Below the pieces are notes generated by a model. That model did no database searches, was not told where the DNA came from, and was given only the letters and a program-made list of their open reading frames with translations. Shown here piece after piece: positions 33,651 to 45,600 of a stretch of 64,000 bases of DNA. The position numbers and the translations under genes were made by a program. Within the stretch, counting starts at the first letter, position 1. Every line of letters starts with the position of its first letter. This DNA comes from Streptomyces sp. NBC_00178 (GTDB lineage: Bacteria; Actinomycetota; Actinomycetes; Streptomycetales; Streptomycetaceae). The DNA lies in the NCBI RefSeq assembly GCF_036206005.1, contig NZ_CP108143.1, positions 7,097,501 to 7,161,500 of the forward strand, given 5' to 3'.

Positions 33651-36600
33651 TCACATGAGGTGTTTCAAGTCCGCCCCCAGTGTCAGAGCACAGAAGTTCA
33701 GGCTGGTGGCTCGGGATTCTCCCGAGCCGGCCTCCTGGCGGAGCAGCATGCCCCCCGGATCCAGGTCGAGCGACTGCACGTGCATTGCGGTCAGCGGAGG
33801 ATGCGTGTCCTGGGCCGTCGAGTTGTCCAGCCAGCGAACGGTGCCGCTCATGTTCCATGCCCACAACGGAGTGTCCGCCCGGGCACCCAGCACCAGGGAC
33901 CGGGCACCGGGTCCTGCGTTCAGAAGCAGCTCCTGGAGTCGCTGGATCTCGTCCTCCACCGGTCCCGTCCAGTCCCGCTTGGCGAGCGCGACACGCTCCC
34001 GGAACCGGAAGAGATGTTCGATCTTCGCGAGCACCTCCGGGACGAATTCCCCTGCTGAGTCGACCGGGAGACTCGCAGTGAGCCCGTTCGGTACGTCGAC
34101 GGTGAGCCTGCCCGGCTGTCCAGGGACACTGATGCGCACCCTGACGCCGAAGTCGACCAAGGCGTGAGGCCTGGTGGACTCTGCGTTGGTCTCGATCGTC
34201 TCGGAGACCCCGCGTTCGATCTTCTGATCCGTCGCCTGTCCCGTGTCGAGTGCCGACCGGACCAGCACGGCCACGTCGTCGACGCCCCCGCCCGCGTCCG
34301 GACCGAGTCCCCGGACGGTCTCTTCGACGCGCACGACGCCGGCCTCCCGGTCCTCGTCGACCTGTCGGTACTTCCGGTTCTTGGCGGTGTGCTCGCCCTC
34401 GGGCCGCCGTCGGGCGGATATCAGCTCGAAGCCGACGGTGACCGTCCGCCCCGCGACCGGGACTTCGTAGGTGTTCGCCAGCAGACGATCGATCCCCACC
34501 CGCATGGCGGTGATGCCGGTCGCCTGCGTGTAGGCCCATCCGGCGCTGGTTCCCGATCCGACGACGGCGACGTCCCGGGCGATGCCCAGAGGATCGCGTT
34601 CCCGTCGTCCGCCGGTGAACGCCACGGCCTTCGCCCATTGCTCGACGACGGCCGCTGCCGGCACGTCCCAGGGATGCATTCCCGCGATGGCGGTCTCCGC
34701 CTCGGAGACCTGGGGGCCCTCCGCGGGTACCCATGTGCGGTCCCAGGCGACGTTCCGTCCGGTGGCCTCGCGGATGAACGGCTTCTGGTCATGCCCCTCG
34801 GCGGGCACCGTGAGGAAGCGCGGCGTCAGGAGCCTGACCTGACCGGACAGCGTGTCGGGTGTGCTCTCGCGCCGCCACGTCCACGACCGGTGGGTGGGCC
34901 ACGACTGCTCCCGCCAGTGCTCCTTCATCGCCTCCCGGTCACCCAGGGCAGTGGCCATGAGACCGACAGTTCCAAGGAACCTCGCCGGGGCCTGCAGGAT
35001 CTCGGGCGCCTTCGAGGTGAGCGCCATCTCCACCGCGAAGTGGACCTTGTGGTTGAACTCGACGCTGCCCCCCTTGGGATTGGAGCGCGCGATGTCCAGC
35101 ACCTTGTGCTTCTCCGTGGCCCCCCGGCCGCTCATCCGGAAGCGCGCGGCGCTGAAGTCCAAGCCCGCGTGGGCCTGCTGGTCCTGCCCGTGGCTCCCGC
35201 CCCGGCCGGCGAGCGCGACACCGTAGCGCACTGCTGTTCCCGCCAGCTCCCTGCTCTTCTCCTCCTCCACGCTCTCGCCCCGCAGCGTGAGCTTGACCTC
35301 GCCCCGGTCCCGGTGCTCCGTCGCAGGATCCATCCCCACGGCCCTGACGTTCACCCACAGGTAGTGGGACCTGCCGCCGAGCCCGGACAGGGTCGACGTC
35401 TCACGTCCGTCGAAGGGGAACCAGCCGGAGACTCCACCGGAGAGAAGCCGCGTCCAGTTGGTCGCCAGCGCGTCCGAGCGGAACCTGGCGAGCAGAGCGG
35501 TCCGGAGCGAGGTCGGGACGTCGTTTCCGGGCAGGACCCCCCGTTCCTTCAGCTTGTCGACGATGTACTGAAGGACCTCGTCGGCCTGGAGCGACTCGGC
35601 GTGCGTCCCCGAGACCATCAGACGTCCACCCGAGTACCCGCGCAGTGCGGACGCGGTTTCCGCTGACTTCGCGGTGTGCGTACGCGACGGCAGCACGTCC
35701 TCGAGCCGCCGCGCCGGAACCAGCAGGTCCATGCCGGACGCGATGCTGATCAGACGCGTGGTCGTCCGTGATTCGGCCTCCTTACCCTTCCGCCACCGCT
35801 GCATCGTGATCTCCCAGACGGCGTCGGCCCGGAACGGCTTCGACTCCGGGTACGTCGCGCGGGAGATCGAGATCTCGCCCCGGGACTCCTCCTTCGACGA
35901 GCCGCGCAGGTGAACGCCGTCCACGACGACCTGTGCAGCCTGCCGGCCCCCCGCCCCGTGGTGTCCGGGAGCCGCCTCGTGGGTTTCGACCGTGGTGACC
36001 TCCGCACCCGAATCCGAACCGAACCGGAGCTGCGGCCCCGCCGCCGCGGAGGCACCTGCCGACAACTGCCTTCCGGCCGTCCGCGAATGCGCCGTCTGCC
36101 CCTGGGAGTACTGCTCGATCTCGGTCGGTTGATCCTCTGCGAACGTCTCGACCGCCACCGGGTCGTAGCCGCGCAGCCTGACGGTCATCGCCGACTTCCA
36201 GCCCTTGACGTCCGGAAGCGGCACCACCAGGCCGGCGGGGTGGGTCAGGTGTCCGAAGGAGGCCGCCAGGGCGCTGGGCCGGAAGGCGCGCGTCAGCTGG
36301 ACCGGCCATGCCTCCTCGTGATCCGCTCCGAGGGGCAGCCCGTGGACCGATGCGTACATTCGCCCGCCCAGCAGCATCAGCCGGTCGGTGGTGAGGAACG
36401 CCGGGTACAGGCCCGCGGCGCCCTTGGAGAAGTCGAACCGTGCACCGCCCTGGGGCCAGCTGCGCATGTACCGGACATCCGTGCCCGTCTCGAGCCGCTC
36501 GCGACGCGTGGCGGGAACGGCGGGCGCGTGGGACCGCGCGACGACCAGCTGGGCCACCAGGTTGCCGGGCTCGTCGAGCCAGTAGCGGAGCGCCTTGCGC

Positions 36601-39600
36601 GGACGGTCGACCGGCACCACCGACAACTCGTAGGCCACGTCGTAACGGTGCTCGTCCACCGCACCGACGTTCTCCATACGCCGGTAACTCTTGGCGGCAC
36701 CGGTGAGCCCGCGTCCCTGGTAAGCGCCGTACGTTCCATGGATCCGGACCGCTCCCAGCTGCAGCCGTGCCTGGGGACCGCCGTCGACACGGGCCGCCGC
36801 ACCGAAGCCGAAGCCGATCCGGTAGCCGTTCTCCATGCTGCCGGCGACCGTCTCGCCCAGCGCGGCCCGCCTGTTGACCGAGGAGTCGTAACCGACGGTG
36901 CCACGGCCGTCCAGCAGATGCGCCCTCACCTTGAGGCGGAACTCGCGGCCGTCGACCAGCACGTCCTGGTGGACGCCGGTGAGCAGGTCGGCCACCTCCG
37001 CCCCCTCCAGAGCAGGCCTGCCGAAGAAGGTGGCCAACTGACCGTCGGCCGCACTCCAGTCGAAGCCCGCGCCCGCCCCGACCGCGTCACGCAGGAGGAC
37101 CCGGAACGACTCCTCCACGAGTTCGGCGCCGGGGAGCGCGGCGGTGGCCGCGTATCCGACTCCACGGCGCGCCGCCAGAGCCAGCGGCTCGGGTGCCGAT
37201 CCGACGGCCCTCGCCGGCCGTGCTTCGCTCCTCAGTTCCTGGAGGCGCCGTTCCGTCCTTCCGGCATCGACCATCCACGTTCGCAGCCCTGAAACCTGTA
37301 GCAGCCTCCTGACGTTCGGCTGCGCCACCTCGGGCGACGTCTCGCCGACCGGCCGCGCCAGCAGCTCGGGGCTGCGTACCTCACCCAGGACAGCGGCCTC
37401 GAACTCACGCGCCGTGCGCCACGGGACGCCTGCCTCGCCGTACGTGCTCACCTCGACCGTATCCAGCTCCGGGTGTGTCGTGCTGTGCCACTCCAGGGAG
37501 ATCTTGACGGTTGCTCTGTACCTCGCCATCTGCTCCTGGGTCTTGAGGATCGTGTGGTTGAGCGTCTGGCTGGTCAGGCCCAGTGACCTCTTGGAGTCGG
37601 AACCGACCACCAGGGACGTCAGCGGCAGCAGGCCCTTCGCGGCCGGGTGCTCCTGCGCGGGGTCCGCCACTCCCGTGAGACTGGCCACCGCGGTGACGGA
37701 TGCCGCGCTCCTGCCGCCACGTTCCTGGACGATCGAGACGCCGGCACCCAGGTCCTCGCGGACCGCCCACTCGGCGGGGGCGTCGACGAGGCCGAGGTCG
37801 ACGTAGTCGGCCTTGACCCTGAAGTACCCGTGGAACCCGCCCAGTCCCGGAGTGCCCACGGTGATCGGCACCGAGACGTCACCGCTGGTGAAGATCCACC
37901 GGCTGCGGTTGCGGGCGGCGGGCTCGGTCAGCCACCGCATGCTGTGACGGACGACCTCGGCCGCCGCACTCGGCGACACCCCGGCGTCCAGCAGTGCCGA
38001 CGTGTTCGCGTCGACCAGACCGGTCAGGTCGACACTGTTCAGTACCTCGCCGGCCAGCCGGAAGCGCCGTCCGCCCCCGTGCGTGTGTGCGCCCGAGGGC
38101 ACCGGCCGACCTTTGCGGAAGGTCGCGGGTACCCGGTCCGGCGTGCGAGGGGTCTCGACAGGACGCGACAGGACGGCCGGGAACTCCACCAGGACGCCGC
38201 GCGGCACCGAAGGCTCCCGCACAGGAACCTGCTGCACACCGTCCAGCGACAGTCTGAAGCGGACCTCCGCTCCGAAGCCGACGGAATTGTCCACGAACAG
38301 TTTGCGTCCGCTGATGACGTTCTGTTTCACCCCCCACTTCTCCGAGTCGGCGGAATGCACGCCGAACTGCGGCACGCCGATGACGGCAGTGGACGCGGCC
38401 ACCCCCGCGATGCGTGTCGCGAGGAACACGGCCAGGTCGGCGCCCTGAATGTGCTCCTGCGCGTTGTCCACCGTCAGCGACGTCGAGGCGAACCGGACCG
38501 TGTAGTTGCGGACCGCGCCTGTGTCCACGTCGGTCAGTGCCCGCGGCTCGTGCAGCTCCGGCCGGAGCCAGGCCACCCGCCCGTCGGGAAGCACGAAGTG
38601 CTCGCCGCTCTCCAGCCAGACGCGCCACTGGTCGAGGTCGCCCGAGAGCAGCATGTCCGCGGTGTGTTCCGCGACGGCGGCGCGGACACCCGGTGCGGCG
38701 AACGCGTCCGCGACGCCCTGGGCGTGCTCCACCGCATCTGCGGCGTCCCAGGATTCGAGCCCCCGCAGCGTGAACTCACCGAGCATGCCGTGCTCGACGT
38801 ACCACGGTGCCTGGTGGGGCGGGGCGGCCGTTTCCTGGGCACCCGTCTGCTCGTCCCGACCGTCCTGGGCCGTGACGGACTCGCGCTCGGCCGGCTCCGT
38901 GTTGGCCGTCTGCTCGGCCGCCTCGGCCGTATCGAGGAGGTCATGCCTCGGCGTACCGTCCGAATCCAGGAGGCCGGCCGTGAAGTGGAGGTCGTCGTCG
39001 GCGCGGTCGTGCGTGAGTGGTGACGCGCCGAGCGGTTCGGGCTGGTCGGAACGGACGTGAGCGGCTGACGGCTCCCGCTGCGATTCGGACGGGCCGAAGG
39101 CCGCGGATGCCGTCCCCGAACCACTGGCCAACGGGCGCGTGGACGAGCTCGGCTCCGGCGCGTACGACAACCAGTCGTCGGCGATGCGCTCAGCCAGCGC
39201 GTGCAGGGGCTGCCACCCCCCGTGGACTGCACGCGCCGTGCGGTACAGCTCCGCCGTCTGGGCCCGGCTCGGACGAACCTGCTGCGAAGGCAGATCGAGC
39301 AACTGTTCCAGCACCTGCTGGTACAGCACCTCCATGTCGTCGGGGCTGTGCCCGGGAGCGTGGACACCGTCCTGCTCGCCCTCGACTTGGTGAGCCCGTT
39401 CCTTGCCCTTGGCGGAATGGGTTCCGGCGGCGCTGGACCCCTGCCCGGGAGACATCGTGACCGCCGGCGGATCCGACTGAACCGATTCGATCGCCCCGGT
39501 AAGCGTTTCCCACGCCTCGTCGGCTGCGGCACGCGGAGAACGGGTCCCGTTGGGACCCAATGTGAGCAAGCCGCCTTCCAGCTCGGGCCATTCTCCGGAC

Positions 39601-42600
39601 AGCCAGCGGTATGCGATGCGCTCGGCCAAGGCGTGCAGCGGGTAGCGCCGCTTGTACGTGTCGGCCATCGCGGCATAGAGATCGACGATCTCCTGCTCGC
39701 TCGGCCGTCCCTTCGCCTCCGTCGCATCCATCCTGCTCAAGGCGACCAGCACGTCCACGTGCAGGAGTTCCGTGTCGAGACCCTGTGCCCCGGATGTGGA
39801 AGACCTGTCCTGGACGGCTTGCGGAGCCTCCGTCGCCTCCTGCTGCCGCTCCGCCTGGCTGTCCTGCGTCGAGGCGGTCTTCACCTGGGACACGGCACTC
39901 ATAGGCGGCAGCCAGGATGTCCTCGCCGACGCACGGGCTTCGCCGGGGGCGAAGCCCACCGGGCTCGGGAAGGCGCCGACAGGGCTCGGCGGCGCGAAGG
40001 ACAGCGGTCGGTCCAGGCCGGCCGCCGTGGCCGGGGAGTCCAGCTTGAGGTACTCCAGGGTGTGATTCAGCGGCGAGGGAGCAGCCGTACCCGTCGGATG
40101 CATGTCGATCTCGAAGAGGGCCTGCCGACGCAACACGTCGGCGGGGCGCTCTTTGGAAGGCTGTGAGCCGAGGGGGAACGCACGCCCCCTGTTGTGGGGC
40201 GTGATGACGAACTGTCCGGCGTCCAGTGCGATGCCCGAGTGTCGGTCCGACCGCTTCTGCAGGTCGCGGAGGCTGTTTCGCAGCTCCTGCTGGAAGGTTT
40301 CCGTCAGGGCGTTGATGCGGGTGTCCGCCTGCTTGCGGGCGAGCTGCTCACGGTGCGGGACGAGCACCGACTGTGCGCCGTTGCCGCCTGCCGAGATCCG
40401 GACGGTGGGGAGCGGTCGCCCGTTGCGGGCGCTCCACAGGCCGATGCGGGCGACCCTGTGTGCCATGGACGAGATCTTCAGACGGTCGTCCGCGGTGACC
40501 TGGTCGGAACCAGGAGCGAAGTCGATCCTGCGCGAACGCTCGCTGATGTCGCCGTGGGCTCCGACAGCAACCGCGGTGAGCGGGTTCACCACGATCCCGG
40601 GACGGTCCTTCTCCAGCATGCCTGCCATCTGGTCGTGGAAGGTGGCGTGGTCCTTGCTGACGAACCTCATGTGCCACAGCTGCCCGGGGGTGGTCAGACG
40701 GCCTGTCTTCCCCGAGAATGCGACGATCTTCCGGCTGGCGGCCGCCGCAGCGGACTGCAGGGCGTTCTCGGCCGACCGGATCGCTTCGGGCTCCAGCGGC
40801 GCCTCCTGGGCGGTGAACAGTGCCGCCCGGGCATCACGCAGTTCGATCAGTGCCGCCGCTGCCTCCCGCCCGGCTGTCGCCCGTGCCGTCGCTGCTCTGA
40901 GCTCCTGCGCCGGCAGGGTGTCCGGAAGCTGTTCCACGCTGCGGGTGTAGGCATCCAGTGCCGTTTCCAGCGAGCCGTCGGGCAGCCCCAGGTTCCGTTC
41001 GACGGCCTGGTCGAAGGTCCGGCGTGTGACGCCCAGACGGTTGTAGTTCTCGAGTGTCACCTGCGACCTGCCGTCCTCGCTCTCGAGGACGACCGTCGCG
41101 TAGTGGTAGCCGAACGGATTGGTGATCGGGTGGAACGCTCCCGCGTGATCCTCGAGCGCGAATGCCCCGTCAGGGCCCCGATGCCCGATGGACTGGGACA
41201 CGTACGCCTCGCCGGGCCGCGCCCACGCCTGGCTGTTGATACCGATCTGCGCAGAGATGTCCCACAGGGCCTGTCGCTCCGCCTCGTACGGCTGGGAAGG
41301 GCCGAGGAACGCGCCGTAGGTCTGGCCGGGCAGAGGCGTTCGCGGGTCTGCGGCGTTGTCCTGTGCGATGGACTTCGTCGCAGCCCATGAGACATCCGGT
41401 GTGGTCGCCGACAGCCGTCTGCCTGCCACCGTGTCGGTGACCGCCTGCGCGAGGTGGTGCAACTCGCTGACCTTCAGACCGTCGGCCGCCCGCAGGGGGC
41501 CGAGGGACGTCCGGCCGTGGTGATCGCGGTAGACGACCTTGTCCGGTGTTCCGCCGATCAGTTCACCGGCAAGGTCGCGGCAGACGTCCGTCGGCCTCGA
41601 GGCGAACTTCGGCCTGACCGGGTGCAGAGTGCGCCGTCTGCCGTTGTGCGTGAACGACAGCATCACACTCGTGTCCAGCTCGAGTGTCACACCGCTGTCC
41701 GCCTGCTTGAGGGCGAGTGACGCGCGGGCGACAGCGCCCTGCGTCGCGAAGGCCTCCTGCACCTCGCCCCGCGCGCTCATCGCGAGCGTACCGTCGGCGG
41801 ACACGTGCAAGTCAGGGTGCTCGTCGGCGACGACTCCCTGAACGACGGTCACCAGACCTTCCGACGGTCCTGCCTTCTCGCCGCCCACCGTCTGCGCCGA
41901 CCGGTCGTCCGAGAAGAGCAACGGGGTCACACGGCTGAAGACCGCGGAGGCGGTCGCGCCGTCCGCCTGCTTGATCACGTAGTTCCGGATGATCCGGGGC
42001 CTGTAGTCGAGCACCAGGCGGGCCGGCCGCGCGCGGGTGCCCGATACCGTGGAGACGGTGCCGCCTACGCCGGTCTGGCCGGCCTTCTTCTGCGTATCCG
42101 TCTGCGTCGCGCCTGCCACGGGCCCGTCCAGCAGATCCGTACGCGGGAAGCCGTTTCCGTCCAGCAGCCCGGCGGTGAAACGCAGCTCGGGGAAGTCCTC
42201 GTGCACACCGGTGTCCGCCGTGGCTGCCTGCCGCGAAGGGGCTGTCTGCGTGGCCTCCGCCGTCGGGGTCGCGGGCCTTATGAGTACGGAGGGGGGTACC
42301 GACGTGCTCCCGGGCGCCGAGAGGACGCCGACCGGGGCGGTGCGGGGGGCGAACGTCGCGAAGGTTCCCGGCTGTGCGTCCTGCGCGTACACGGTAAGCA
42401 GCGTCGTTCCGTCGGACGAGGACGTTTTCAGGGCCACTTCGCCGTTGGGGGCGTGCACGGTCACGCCGAGATCGTCCGCCAGTTGCTGGGCCATGCTCTG
42501 ATGGCCCGTCAGCCCGGCCTCGCAGATGGCCAGTACGACATCGACCGGCTGTGCGGAGAGCTTCGAGAAGACGGAGTCCTGGCGCAGGATGCGGCTCAGC

Positions 42601-45600
42601 CCCTGTGCATCGATGACTTTCCGCCGACCGGAAAGCAGGTAGGACTTGGCCTTGTCGAACTCGCCGTGGGCGGTGACGTAGAAGACCGGACGGCCCGTGC
42701 CGCTCCAGGGCACCGGCTGCATGCGGGATGTGGGGGAGCCCGGGTACATCGAGGCGTAACGCCCCTCCGCACCCTGGTACTTCGCCCAGAGCGGCCGACG
42801 AGCGGTCCAGTCCTCGGCGTTGTGAAGACTCAGAACCCCCGTGGTCACGCCGTCGCCCGCCCGGTTGACCCGGATGTTGCTGACGTCGTGATCGCTGAGC
42901 ACGTCCACCACGGCGTCGCCCGGCGCATCGGGATTGGCCGGAACCCGGAGCTCACCCCTGTTGCGCTCGCCGGGCACCAGCCTGCCGAACTTCTCGGCGA
43001 AGAACTGGCGCACACTCCTGCCGGCTTCTCCCAGGCCGCTCTCCGTGAGCACCGGGTCCATGGCCGGAGCGGCCAAGGGCGCCTGCTTCCAGACGTCCCA
43101 TCCCGGAATCCCGTCCTGCCGGAACACACCGAACACGTCCCGAAGGTCCGTGAGCACACCGGCGAGCCCGTCGGGCCGGTTCGAGGAGACGGCCATGCCC
43201 CAGGCGCCCTGGGCGTCCAGCACCCCGACGCTCGGACGCAGGTCGTCGACGCGGATCACCCCGCCGGCCGGCGTGGGAGACGCCGGGTGCACGGACAGCT
43301 GGTCCGCTCCCTGCTCCTGCACGGGCTCCCGCGGGACGGGGGAGGTGCGGGGGGACTCGAAAGTCTTTTCCGGCGTGACCCGGACGACGCCGTCGACCAG
43401 GCTGACGCTCTGGTGATCCCGCATGTGCCCCGCGACGACAACGCCCTGCTGGTGCGCGGAGAGCTGACGGAAGGGTGACCCGTAGAGGTCGGAAAGCTCC
43501 CTGTGCACCCCCACGATCTCGGAGCTCCTGGGGTAGACGAGAGTCTGCTCCTCCTGGAGCAGTCGCTCGGTCGCGGCCCGCACCATCCTCGACGTGCCGT
43601 GGTCCAAGGCGCGACCGACCTCCGCCGCCTGCGTACGCAGGGGAAGCCTCGTGAAGGAGGGCAGCTGCTGCAGAAGTTGCTGGTGCTCGGTCTCGATCTC
43701 GGAGCGGGTGAACGTGTGCTCCGAGTGGGTGGAGAGCCAGTCGCCGACGGCGCGCGGAAGGTCCACCCCCGCCGGCTCGGGCCTCGGTTCGAGCCGGCCC
43801 TGCTCCGCTCGGACCGTCGTCTTGTCCCGGACCCCGGTGTGGGACGTCGCGGACACCTGGCCACGGCTCGTGGCGCCGACGGCAGCGGCCGCGTCGCGTC
43901 CCACCGTGACCTGCGCCTGCTGCGGGCCGGCCGAGGACTCGATGTCGGATCGTGCCGGCCCTCCGTGCGCCTCCGCCTGCGTGTGGCTCTCCCTCGGCAG
44001 GGGCGCGGGCCCCGCGTCGGCCGCCGCCGGGTCGACGACCGCTGCGTCGGCTTCCGCGGGAGCCTTCCCGCCGGTTCCCGCGGCGGCGACGTCGCCGTCC
44101 GTCGCCGGTCCGGTCGCGTCGTCGCGCCGGGCCGAGGAGACCGGTCGCGTCTCCTCCTTCCGCAGATCGTCGAGGACGAACTGGAAACCGTCGTCGTGCG
44201 CCGACTCGTGTGCGAGCCACAGGTCGGACCTGTGCTCCGCCGAGGCGTGCAACTCGTCGTATTTCAGAACTCGTTCGGTGCGGAAGTCGTTGCCGAGCCT
44301 GGCCAGCGTGTCCTCGTGGAGCTGGAATGCCTCCACGCTGTCCGGGTGGCCGACGATCCTGTGGAACTCGAACCCGGCGTCCGTCACCACCCCCTGCAGC
44401 TCGTTCTCGTGGCGGATGGTGCGGGGCAGAGGGGCCCGTACGTCGTCGCGTCTGCCGGTCCAGGCCGCGTTGATGGCGTCCAGGGGGTGGCCGCCTTCGT
44501 GCATGGCGGTGAAGTGGCTGCTCGCGATGTCGCGTACGCCGTCGAGGTACTCGCCCACGACACGCTGCTGGCCCGTCTCGCCGATGGAGTTGGCCAGCGT
44601 CTCGTCGAGTTCGGACATGTGGTAGTCCGCGTAGTCGTTCTCCTCGGACAGCTTGGAGCGGATGAACTTCTCCCGCTCGATGCGGCTGGGGAGGTCGTCG
44701 ATGGCGCGGGTCGTCACCTCGTCCCACAACCGGTTGGGCGTCCCGTCGCCGAAGCCGTTCTCGTAGATGATGTCGTTCTGCGTACGCAGATCGCGCTGGA
44801 ACTCCCGGCGTATCCGCGACACGAAGCCCTCGCCGAGACCGTCGTGTCCGTCGGGCCCTTCGGCATACCGGCCGATGACCTCGTCGAACTCCCGCTCCGT
44901 GGAGACCTGGATACGGCGCTCCCTGACGGCGATGGCGTCGAGCTCGCCCCCCATCCCGCTCGTGACCGCGTCCAGCTGGTGCTTCGTCGCGGGCGGCAGC
45001 GTGGTCAGGCCGTCATCGGCGAGGAAGCGGCCGAAGACGTCGTTGAACGCCTCCATCTTTCCGATGAAGTACTGCTCGACCTGGTTGAAGTCGGCTGACT
45101 TGTCGCGGAAGTGATCGACGGAGGCGTCCGACCGGCTCTTGTACTCGACGAAGACGTCGATGTCGGGGGAGCCGGTCGCGTCCTTTCCGGACGCGGGCCT
45201 GACGGTCGGTCCGTCGAGGCCTTCCGCCGGGAGTCCGTAGATCCTGGCGTCGTCCCGCACGTACGTGTTGAGCTTGGCGTCGAACTTGTAGTCCAGGGGA
45301 GCGGAGTCGAACTCGGCAAGCTCCTTGCGGTAGTTGAGACCGCTGGTCCGGAAGTCCGAGACCTCCGCCTTGAAGCGCGCGATGAAGCGCTCGGACTGAT
45401 CGGCCCACACGAGGTACTTGTGCGCCTTGTTGCCGGCATCACGCACGATGCCGTTCATCGACTCCGCGGAGACCGATCCGGACTTCTGGATCTCGCCGCG
45501 GAACGCCTCCGTGATGTCGCGGCGCCACTTCCACCGGGCGTGGTTCGCGGCGTGACCGTCCCGGGCCACGCCGGTGACGCCGAACGCGTCCTCCCGGCTG

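Noticed and set aside
33651..34050. C-terminal shared module as a papain-like toxin
   Set aside because: Only one conserved Cys very near the end and no conserved His after it at a suitable distance.
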